This document shows positions 28,001 to 40,000 of a stretch of DNA of 64,000 nucleotides, in pieces. The DNA is from Pelecanus crispus (Eukaryota; Chordata; Aves; Pelecaniformes; Pelecanidae). The notes beneath the pieces are model-generated. The model was not told where the DNA came from, searched no databases, and saw only the letters and a list, made by a program, of their open reading frames with translations. The stretch lies in NCBI RefSeq assembly GCF_030463565.1, contig NC_134651.1:15636734-15700733 (forward strand), given 5' to 3'. Made by a program: the position numbers and the translations under genes. Every line of letters starts with the position of its first letter. Position 1 is the stretch's first letter.

Positions 28001-31000
28001 CCTTCCTCTGGCTCCTTCAGGGTCCTCTTCACAAAATCCACAGCCTGAGCCACCTCCTGATCACTACACACATCCATCTGTAGCACTTTCATGCGATCTG
28101 ACTTCATGTTCTTCAGCTCCCTGGCTCCATCTCCATTCTCATCCTGCCCAGCAGAAAAGAAAGATGTCCCGCTAAGATGGGCAAGGAACCGTAATGCAGC
28201 TTGGGGCCAGGCATGTTCACATGGACAGGAAATAGAAGCTATTGAAATTGCACACAGAGGTATAAACCTGGTGCAAAAATAGGCATGTGAGCCACACAAA
28301 CCAGTGTGCAACCCATGGCCATCTTCCTATTCCCTCCAGCACAGCCCCTACATCTGCATCAGTGACCCACTGCTCTGAAGAGCCACAAAGTCCCTGCTGT
28401 TTGCTCCTCACATGAAGGGTTTCACATCAATAACACTATCAGCCTGGGATAACCGTGGGTGACTCTCCACTGCCTCAGTCTCCACGCTCTGCAGGTAACA
28501 TAGCAAGCACTTGTACATAAATCAGAGTCAGATTTTCTAGGCTTAAAAGCAAAAGGCTCATTAGGCACCGTACTCATCTCATTCCAAAATACTGCCTGGC
28601 TTCTAATGAAATAGTATTGTCAGACCACTTTGGAAACAAGACAGCAGGGACACCTTTGGCGTGCCTAACAGCAAACAGACTGATGCTGCAGGATACAGCA
28701 GAAAATGTTTACAGCTGAACCTATATAATAATAATATTTTTCTCTTACTACACAGCAGAACAGGATGCACAGGAATACGTGAACAATGGAGATCTGCCAC
28801 AAAATGACAAGATCACAGACAGGAGCCATGAAAGGAGGAGATTCTGGCTGAGGAAGCAAGAACAAGTCTTTTTTTTCCACACTATAGGTGATAAGAATGT
28901 GATGGCTCTGCTTTCCTTTCTGTCCTTCTCCTTTCTTTCCTTTTTTTTTTTTCCATCCTCTGCTGCTATCATTAGAGATTCTGTTACTATTGTGTTGGGT
29001 TTTTTGTTTAGTCAAACCTAAACACAGTTCAAATTCCAAATTTTACCTGGTCACTTCCAGACAAGACTGCTGCCTAAGCCTTACAGCCTTGCTCAGGTGG
29101 TATATAATAAGTACAAGAGGAAAGAGCACAGATTAGCCATGCAGTTTCACAGCAAGCTCGAGATTTAATTCACCAAACTACTCCCTGAATCACAGGCTCT
29201 GCCTCATTAGGGAGGAAGAAGTTATGAATTGGTGAGTCACCATGCCTGGCTGCCACTCTTCCTTTAGCACTTGATACCAACTCCCACAGCACAAGGGCAA
29301 ACAAGGACAGCAACCCTCCCACAGTCACCTGCTCAACTGCCTCAGCAGCCAGGCTGATGTAAAAAACATGTAACCGCTTAGTTTTTCTATACGTATCTCA
29401 GGCTATTTAATGAATATATTGTGCAACATCTCACCTCCACCTTCAGTCCAATGAACAATGACATATAATGAAGGAAAAGAGCTGAAATGTCCATCACAGC
29501 CTTGAGCAAAACAGGGTAGCTCTCTTAAAAATCAATATATAGTTACACCAGAGCTATGACAATAGTAGGAATTAATTCCTGGCCCCATGGCTGCATATCA
29601 TTTCACAGCTGACTTATTTCCAGGTATCACAAAAACAGCAAATAAAGACTTGAAGCTTTTCTAATGCACATCGAACATGGTGACATGCAGTGTCTAGCCC
29701 TCTTATCTAGCCATGAAAAGAATCTCTGGCAGTGCCGTTTTAAGTAGTCAATGGCACAGTCACCAAAATATTATATTCCCTTTGAAACGGGGGAGGGTTG
29801 TGTGATGCCTCACTACATTTCTGGAAGATGCTCTTGCATCTCACCAAGTTCCACAAAAAAACTTTCAGCTACTTAACAGTGAATAAAGTGGAGCTAATTC
29901 AGCTTGCAAAGAGAGAGATTTACTGTATCTATACAGAAACGAAAACTTAATTATATCTGTACTCAAGTACCAGCTGTCATTTCAGAGCACTGAAAACACC
30001 TTTCATAGAACCATAGAATGCTTTAGGTTGGAAGGGACCTTTAGAGGTCATCTAGCCCAACCCCCCTGCAGTGAGCAGGGACAGCTTTAACCAGATCAGG
30101 TTGCTCAGAGCCCCGTCCAACCTGACCTGGAACGTTTCCAGGGATGGGGCCTCCACTACCTCTCTGGGCAACCTGTTCCAGTGCCTGACCACCCTCAGTG
30201 TAAAAAAAGTCTTCCTTAAATCAGTCTGAATCTACTCTCTTTTAGTTTAAAACCATTACCCCTTGTCCTGTCACAACAGGCCCTGCTAAAAAGCTTGTCC
30301 CCATCTTTCTTATAAGCCCCCTTTAAATACTGAAAGGCTGCCATAAGGTCTCCCTGGAGCCTTCTCTTCTCCAGGCTGAACAACCCCAACTCTCTCAGCC
30401 TTTCTTCACAGGAGAGGTGTTCCATCCCTCCGATCGTTTTTGCGGCAGTCCTCTGGACCTGCTCCAACAGGTCCACATCTTTCCCTGCATGTTTTTTAAC
30501 CTGTCATAATCCTTATAAACAAGAAATACTTCAAGTGTTTTTTGAGAAACAAAGTCATAGGCCAGCAACTTAAAAATCCAGCATAAATAGTTTGTATTAG
30601 TCATATTGAAATGAATTTTCCTCCTCACCAATGCAACTCAATTTGCAAAGTTACATTCCCAGCTACAATTTACTCATTGTTGACAAAGCATATTGATTTT
30701 GGAAGACTGACTTCAACATGCAATATCAATTGGGAGCACTTTTCATAGTTGCAGACACCACCTCAGCCACTGTTTAACTGTAAAACAAATTGATTAACTC
30801 TTATGTCCAGAAAACCTCTTCACAAATGAAGCAGCTATGTATTTTTATGGAAAGAAGTGAACATCATCTTATGTTCTGTGGTCTTCAGGGGCTCTAAGCA
30901 CACTTCCTCCTTGGTTTTTAAATGGTAGATTTGCTGGCTGGGAAAATGCCTGCAGCAGTTCCCATGGCAGCAGCCAGGCTGTCCTCCCTGGGATGGCCTT

Positions 31001-34000
31001 CGTGGCCTTGGGACTGAACAGCAGGAGCCACGCAGCAGCGCGAGTTAAATGCGGTCCTGGCAGCATTGGCCCAACTGCTCCTGCAAAACCCCTCTCCTTT
31101 GCTGTTGTCCTGGTTTTGGCTGGGATAGAGTTAATTTTCTTCCTAGTAGCTGGCACAGTGCTGTGTTTTGGATTTAGTAGGAGAAGAATGCTGATAACAC
31201 ACCGATGTTTTAGTTGTTGCTAAGTACTGCTTATACTAGTCAAGGACTTTTCAGCTTCCCATGCTCTGCCAGATGCACAAGAAACTGGGAGGGGGCACAG
31301 CCAGAAGAGTTGATCCAAACTGGCCAAGGGGCTATTCCATACCATATGATGTCATGCTCAGTATGGAAACTGGGGGGGGTTGGCTGGGGAGCAGCGATCG
31401 CTGCTCGGGAACTGTCTGGGTATCGGTCGTCGGGTGGTGAGCAATTGCATTGTGCATCACTTGCTTTGTATATTATTATTATTATCATCATTATTATATC
31501 GTTATTATTATCATTACTATTTTACTTTATTTCAATTATTAAACTGTTCTTATCTCAATCCAGTTTTTCTCACTCTTACTCCTCCAATTCTCTGCCCCAT
31601 CCCATCGGGGTAGGGGGAGTTAGCGAGCGGCTGCGTGGTGCTTAGTTGCTGGCTGGCGCTAAACCACGACAGCTGTCACTTTTTTTTTTTGGTCTGATTT
31701 TTGTCCTCTCAAGAGAATCTCCCAGCTTCCCCTTCCCTGTTCCACCAGAGTTGAAGACTGCCCTGCTCCAGCCCAGCCTGCTGCCCAAGTAGTCTCCAGA
31801 GAGGCCTTCAGTGGGACTTGGCCGTTTCCTCCCAGCTATCTCATTTCCCCCAGTTATCCTGCCCTCGCAGCCCAGCACGGCTCTGGCTGCCCACCCCACC
31901 TCCTGCCTAGCAGGGGCTGCTCCTGGGCGGGGAGCCCGACAACCGCACAAGCCCTCCCCACCCAGCAGAGGAGCCTTGCTCCAGCTTTCGGCTGCCTCCC
32001 CTTCTCCTCACTCGCTCCTCTCCCCTCCCCTGCTGCAGTTTGGAGGATCACACAGGGGTGTGTTAGCGTGCTGAGAGCCCTCCTGTAATGCACCGAGCCA
32101 CGGCCTTTTCTCATGGAAGCTCGTGGGATTCAGGATTAGGTCCTGGCAAGCACTCGGGCGCCCGCAGCGAGGTGTCAGTAGGAACCAGGAGGCACAAGCA
32201 CAATGCTGAACACCCGTGGATCCGGCTGGCTCGCTCCATCTGCGCCAGCTGTCCCCCCGACGGCTGCCTACCCACCCGCTCCCTTCCTGAGTTTCCTAGG
32301 CGGAACACCTTGTATTTGTCATTACTGGATTCCATCTAATTGATTTCAGACTCCATCTAATATAGGAATAATTTTGAACCCTATTCCCCAAAGGGCCTGC
32401 AATCCTCCCTGCTTGGCACCGTGCACATTTTTTTTCCAAGTGAATTCTATTTCGGGGGGCACTTCCAAGAAAATTTCACTGGGACTGAACAGCAGTCACA
32501 AGCTTAGAGCATAAGTTTGCTCATGAGACTATCATGAGGAACTGTGTCAAAACCCTTATTCAAGATACATTTATTCCTTCTGCTTTAACCACTCTGCTGC
32601 TTAGCCAGACCGAGATTAGACTGACATGGCACAGTCTGTTCCTGGTAAACTTATACAGACAGTGTGTATCACACTATGATCTAGACATTTGTAAAATTGA
32701 CAGATCAGTGTGTTGCAACTTCATCTAGTGCACCAAAGGTGAGCTGCCTGGTTGGCAGTGCCAGAGGTCTGTCTCCTTTGGGAAGGGAAGTACAATGTCT
32801 GCCCTCTTCCAGCCTTCTGGAAATCCCCTGGCCTCCAGGTGCTCCTGAAAATATCCCCCATGGGGCAGAAATCATAATGGCTCATCCTTTAAATGTTCTT
32901 CAGTACTTTTCATCAGGCCTGGTGAACTTGAACACATCCATTTATGTAAACATTCCCTGTTCTTTCCCTTTTCTCACCTGCAGCCCTCATGAAAACTGCT
33001 GGCAGTAGGCATCTGAAAACAATTTATCCTTTTTTTCCAGTAAGATCAAAGAAAATAAGACAATGATTATTTTGACTTTTTCTGTCCTTTCTACTTTTCA
33101 GATTATTTTGTAATTGATTTCTGTGGTTTTTTTCCCATCTTAATGCTAATATGTTAACAGAAACTTTCTCTGTGGACTTAGTTGTCCTTGCTAAATGAAA
33201 TCCCTTTTGCACTCGATCCTCTCCAGTTCTATACCAGCCTGCTTGCAGTATTCTTGTTATTCCTGTAGCTTTATTTTTGACTGTCTGATCATTAAAAAGC
33301 TCCTGATGCACCTGACAGCGTACCATCTTGTATTTAATGCAAGAGCCTTCTGTGGTGGCTAGTATATCAGGGATCCTTTAATTCTCAGTATAAAAGCATG
33401 CAAGTAAGTGATGATGGAGTAACTATGTGTGAACTAATAGCCTGGCATCTGCTCTACGACAACTGCCCCCATACCTGCTCTGACCCTGCAGTGAACCCGC
33501 AGCAGCTCACTCTTCTCTCATGACAGGGTAAGTTTCCTTGCATTTGTCACGAGCAGTCACACGCACATGGCCAGTTACCACAGGGTAGCTGCATCCTTAG
33601 CCACACTGCATGTGCGCTCCTTCATTTATCAGCAATAATCTCTCATATGCTTATACCCCGTTCTTCACAAGTGATCTGACCTAACAGCTCCCTGCCTTCA
33701 CTGATGTTTCCTGTTTCTTTTGGATCCATCATCCTTTTCTGAAGTCACTATACGCTTCCTTTTCTCAGAGCAGTCGGCTCTAGATTTATAACCATTTTCA
33801 TCCCACGTCCATTCTACCATTACGTTTTCAGTAAGCTCCTGCTCATCAAATTTTAAATTCCTAGGCTGTTACCTCCCTTAACCATCTAAAACACAAGGCT
33901 GTTTCACGAGGATGCTGGCTGTCCCAAGAACCGTAGAAAGCATTCAGCTGTAGTATTTTTGCAACAGCTATCCAGATAACTGTGTTACCACCAGACGCTG

Positions 34001-37000
34001 TCCTTCAGATGCACCTAACAGCAGATAAGACAACACTAACAATCCGGGGGGGAAAAAAAAAAGAAACAAACCCACAAGTGAAATCCTGGGGCTCCGAGTC
34101 CAGGTCTCCTGAAAATTTATTAACACACAGAACAAGAAAAGTCACATTCTCACACTCTCTACCCCTTCAGGGCCAAGTAGTCAGTTAATGTCCTGAAAGT
34201 CACCTGCAGATCAACTATGATTGCTGACACATTTTCCACTTCCACACAGAATATACGTAAGAACCACAAAAATTGTGGCTCCAAGTAAGAAGTTGCCAGG
34301 CCAGATCAGAGGGGCTGCTGAGAGCTGCCCGGCCACTCTGGGACAGGTAATAATCTGTGATCAAGAAGTAATACCTTTTTTTCCTATCAATAAAACAAGC
34401 AAGCAGGCCTCACTTCAGGAGCATTTATTTTCTTTATGTGGCTTCAAATGGAGCATGGCCCTCTCTGCTCCACAGAGTGTGCTGCCTTCTGAACAGCCCT
34501 CTCAGACCACCCTATCTCCCCTCTCCTTTCTGTTCCCTACACCTGCTGCTCTGCAAAATGAGTGCCTGACTTGCTATCACCACAGAGGCAGGCATCCCAA
34601 AGCAGCATATGACATGATTACTGAAGGATTTACAGAGCCTCCACATGGAAATTTCCAAATAGTGGCAATTTTCCAACAGGACTCTCTTGCTCTCAAGTTA
34701 CACAATACGTCAGCTGATAATAACTTTCCCTTCTGGTGTGGTGGAAGAACGTAACCTCCGCTGAGATCACACAGGCAATGAGAGCCACCTTTTTTGTTTG
34801 TTCTCGCTCTCCACACTACTCAAAAATCTGTAGTCATCACTCCCTGAGCACCTGTGCTGAAATGGCCATCTTCAAACAGAGAAACAAATGGGTATGAACT
34901 GATTTTGAATTCAGGTCAGAAATTACATGAGTTTTGACTATCAAAACAGCCAAAAAGCATAGTAAGGGTAAAACTCCAGCAGAGATGGAAGTGGAGCTGG
35001 CCCCGTATATAAAGAGGATTACACAACATGGTTACCCGCAAGAGCAGGGACTAGGATGACGGGTCCGCAACCCGTTCTGATTCAGTGTGCCTAAAGTGAT
35101 CTTTCACAAGTGATGCCATCTGCCAAACACAGGTGACAGAGGGTGAGACCTACAGATATCAGAAAGGTACTGTAAGTTTGTTTATTCAGCTATCCAGAAA
35201 CTGAATAGCTTCTACAGATCCTGTAGAAGCACAGTTAGAAGACACTTTGGAAAGAGAACCTGAACAAGGCAAGAGAGGTGGCTTGGACATGAGTTTGAAG
35301 AGTGTCCACAAAGGAAAGTGACAGAATGAAAGACAGCAACAGAGACGCCAGGGAAGACAGAAAGCCACAGTGCCATAGCAGTCTTGGACTATCAGATTTA
35401 TTGAGTGTGTTGCAGTATTGCTGAGAGGCATCCAGCAGTGAACAGTGCCCTACTGTGCAAGTTACTGTACAGACATGCAGTTGACAGACAGTCCCTGCCC
35501 TAAAGAGCTCAGAATTACAGGAATGACAAGATGCAACAGGCAGATGAAACAATGGAAGATGTAACAATCCCTGCCCACTGCACTTCCTGAGGGTCCTGGA
35601 CTAGGGTAAACGGAGGCTGCAGATGAAGTTGCTGTCACTTGAGAAGCATTTTTCTCCAATCAAAGAAGAATTTTGATCAATATTACTACTCACCATGAGC
35701 AAGCATCCAGCAAAAACAGTAAATCCCTTTGCGTGAAGCTGTTTTGCCAAGGCATGTCCAAAACCTTTGTCACAGCCTGTTATTAGCACCGCCTTCCCTT
35801 CAGCCTGTGTGGGGAAAGACAGTAATACGGTATCATCAGATATTGCAATGCTGCAGGCACCACCAGCACCCAGTGACATAGCACAGGAGCAGCTTGCAGC
35901 CCTGCAGCCAGGGCCAGCCAGTGTTTAGGAGGTACAATTCCCGCTGCAAGTCAAAGTGGCCATGTACCTGTCTGCACCCTAACCTGACCGCAGCCTAAAC
36001 CCAGCAATTTCAGTGGAGCTTCTGCTGGGTCAACCAGAGTAAATGAAGTGAATTCCTCATTTACGTAAATTCCCGTGTGGAAACACAACCAGCTCCCAAA
36101 TACTGTGAAACCCTGAATTTATTCAATTGCTGGTCTGTAACAATTTGTGTTGTCTTGATACGTGAGCTAGAACAGTAACTCTTTCTTTCAAGTATCAGTG
36201 GTCAAAGCAAAACAGAAACATTTCAAAAGTTGTTAGTGATCTACCAGCTCATAGGCATTAGAAGAGCGAGCAGCATAGAAAACATCCAAATGATAGTATG
36301 TCACCTGCTTGAACTGTACAGCAGCTCTTTTAACTGCAGAATGACTCTCTATTGTCTGTTCCCCACCTACTCCCACTCTATGCAATACTTTCCATGCTGT
36401 ATTTTAGCATGCAGGAATGTGACTACAGGTTAGGGTTTCCTTCTGAAACACTGCAGTCTTAACAGGAACAACTTATCAAATCCTACGGTTCTCTCCTACG
36501 TTATTATCTTTTGACTGACATATAAATTGAAAGAGAAGATTTGATACTCCATCTGGTGTGACACAACAGGCTTGTGATAGATCTGAAAACAGAATCCCAA
36601 ATCCTGAAGAGAAGCCTGTAGCGAAACACTGCCCATTCATCCTCTTTCTTTGCTTGAAAGCCATCTCTCCCCTGCTCTCCTCACCACAGCTGTGAAGCAA
36701 TGAACTCCTAACGCTTAAGCCAACTAGCAGGCACCCGCCTGCAGTGCTGCACACTGCTCCAAATGGAAGATTTAGGCTAGACATAAGGAAAAAATTTTTT
36801 CAATGAGGGTGGTGAAGCCTGGAACAGGTTGCCCAGAGAGGTAGTGGAGGCCCCAGCCCTAGAAACCTTCAAGGTCAAGTTGGATGGGGCTCTGAGCAAC
36901 CTGATCTAGTTAAAGCTGTCCCTGCTCACTGCAGGGGGCTTGGGCTAGATGACCTCTAAAGGTCCCTTCCAACCCAAAGCATTCTACGATTCTATGAAAC

Positions 37001-40000
37001 TGAAACCATAACAGTGAGGCAATAATGTGATATAGTAATAAAGATCTAGAGAATGCATCAAGGAAGTGAGGTCACTTCCATCCCTGTGGAGATATCTGCA
37101 ACTAATATTCCTCGTGACTGTTTAATAACAGCTGGATTATGAAGATTTGTATTTTATACTACTTCCGTGTGAATTGCACTGGCTTGTCCGGCCACTTTTT
37201 CAGACAGAACAAGACAATCACCTCTCTGATCTCGTTTTACTGACATGCGTGGTAGTGAAGTGGCAGTAAGGAATAATTGCAGGGTGATAGTGATCAGAGC
37301 ATTATTGCACAAACTCACGATCAGCAATATGCAAGTAAGATACACCCTGTCCTATCCCATAACTCATCTTGAAGTTACTGCTTTCAAAGGGGAGTCATGA
37401 TCTGAAGCTGAAATGAGAGATGATCAAAAGTCTACCCTGCATTTATCATACAAACACCCACATTAACACTGATTCCTACACTCAGAAAAAGAGCACCAGC
37501 CACAGGCTAGCTCTACTAAAGCTGTGAAGGTAGCTACAGCTAAAGGACAAAAGATAAGTGACAATTCAATATATAGTGACACAACTCCAAGAGATGAGGA
37601 TCAAGTATGGACCAGATGACAGAATTTGCCAAGGTTACCTCCCACAATAATTCAGCAAGCTGGCCTATGGAAAAGAAAGGATTTGACTGTTTTCTCTGCC
37701 TCACCTCCCTTAGACCCTTTGCCTCTAAATCCTGAAGACAGAGGACTTCCCAAAAGAGCAGGAACTGTGCAGGAGATAAGGAGTTACAACTACTTCCAGA
37801 ACCCACGACAGGCAAACAGAGAAGATGCCCAATCCTCAACCACCATTAGCTCCTTCATCAGCTGGTCTGGTAAGGACAGAGCTCAGCTGCAGGAAATAAA
37901 AGCAAATGGCTGGGCTGCGTTCCTGTGTGCATCTAGTTTTAGCTCTCAGCAGCTAGTTTGCTTTCTCTAGTTAAAAAAAAAAAAAACAATACAACCACCA
38001 AAATGTAGATGGAAAGGAGGTTTAAAAATCCTCTCAGCTGTCTATAATGGGGAGAAAAGTGAGGAACAACTTGCAGTATGAGAAGGTTCCTGTGATTATT
38101 TGTTAATTATTTGCTATTACCCTAATTGCTGGTAATAAAACATGTGACTACAGCAGCATGGTTCGTAACAGACTGAGGCCCCAGCAGCACTAACAAGTGT
38201 GCAAAAACCCAAGGGATGTAACAGATCTCACATCTGTAGCTGCCCCCGTCTTTGTGCCATGCCTGGTCGAAAAAGAGCTCCCAGGGATGAGAGCAGGGAG
38301 CGACCCCATTCCCAACCAAAAAGATCCTATCCCCAAAAAAACCCTGAACACAGAAAAGCCTGATCATCCTTATCTTTTGAAAGTCCCGAGATAAGGCCTA
38401 ATGGCCTTGTTCCTGGAGTTTGATAAGGTCAGCCTGCAGCTTTCAGTTTGACACAAAGTGCCGAGGCAGAGAGGACTAGTTATCGCTGCCCTAGCAGGCA
38501 CCATGGTGACCTTAATCGGCCTCACTCACCGACGGTCACGCAGTGCTGTCAGGAAATACTGCGCAGGAGACGGCACTCGTGTACAGTGCTGCCAGGGCAC
38601 CTGTAGACCCGCTGCGAGTGCAGGAGGTGCTGCTGTGGTATCCGGGCAGGGTAATACTGCCTGTGTCCTCGCTGTGTGACCCACAGCACTAATACATGTG
38701 CTCAAAACAGCTCAAACAGCCCCAGCGAGGCAGCCTGATTTTAACCCCCAGCCAGCTCAGGTGCGCACACCTCACGAGCTTTTCCTACTGGCATACGATC
38801 ACTTTATTAAATAGTAGAAATTATTTTACTCATGCAGGTGATCTATCAAAATTATACTAATTTATTGCAAAAGAGGCTAAGGGAAGTGAAGCTACTTTTT
38901 CAGCCTCAGTCTCTCTGGACAATGTGGGAACTCACCATGCTTGCCTAGACTTTACCTTCTACTGTGTCACTTGTTTTCCGGATCCTGTTCCCTTTTATGC
39001 TCTCCCCGACCATCTGCTTGTTATCAAACAGATTAATTTGAAGACGAGAGCAATTACACAGTAAACTTCGCTTGTTCCCTTTTTCCAGAGTCAGGAAGTT
39101 GAAGCTTTCAATCCCAGGAAAAGGAACTGAAAATATTCACTAAAGGAAAGGTATTTTCTCAGGTGGGACAGGGAACGTCAGAGGAGCAGAGTAGATGGAA
39201 GAAGAGTGAAAGTGAGACGTTGCAAACGCGCCAAAGCTGTTATCTGGCCGTTTCAGACGGGCAGGACTGAGCTGGAGGCCCTGGAGCAAAACCACGTTCA
39301 CTTGCAAGTTCTTCCCGGTGCCTGCAGAAAAGTTGTCTGGAGCATAAGCAAGAGCAAAGTTAACTCCAATTCAGTGAAAGACCAGACATTTTGTGGTTTG
39401 GGTTTTTTTTTTTTTTTTTTTAAAAACAAACATATAAAAGAGACTGGTTATGCAATTCTGTTCCATGCACAGGGCTTTTTTTTCCTCCCTTATGCTCACT
39501 TCCAAATTTAGAGCACTGGAACACGCACCCGCTGCGTCGTGAAGCTGCGAAGCAAAGCGGGGTTTCGCAGCAGCGGGGGGCCCCGTGCGAGGGCCCGGCG
39601 GCCGCCCGGGGCTGCTGGCAGCGCGGCCCTCACCTCACCTCACCTCACCTCACCACCTCCCCGTGCCGCGCCGCGCCCGCCTCCAGCCGCCACAGCCCGG
39701 GCGGCGCCGCTTCGGCGGCCTGCAACTGCCACGGGCGCGAGGCCCCGGCCCGGTTAAACCGAAGCCGGCGGCAGAGGCGGGCCTGAGGGCGCGGCGCCAT
39801 TTTGGGCCCCCGGGGGAGCCTCCGCAGGCCTCCCCCCGGCGAGCCCCCAGGAGGGGGCCGCAGCCCCCCGGCCCCTCGCCGCGGTACTCACGGGCAAGGC
39901 GCGGCGGGCCCGCCGCGGCAGGAGGAGGAGGAGGAGGAGGCGTCGGGCCAGGCGCCGCCCGCCGCCCATCAGCAGCAGCGCAGCGCCCAGCGCCAGCAGC

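Larger units (their letters stand above)
28144..35693 (-). other. Intron 2 of the BDH1 paralogue
   Basis: 7.5 kb, the largest intron in the window. It holds the CR1 copy at 30006, the solo LTR at 31106 and the LINE relic at 32290, which makes a repeat cluster between 30.0 and 33.0 kb. A pyrimidine-rich run lies at 28868-28955. Confidence 0.8.
35805..39891 (-). other. Intron 1 of the BDH1 paralogue
   Basis: 4.1 kb. It contains the CR1 copy at 36766, a poly(A) run at about 37971-37986, a poly(T) run at about 39403-39421, and the outer part of the CpG island. Confidence 0.8.
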
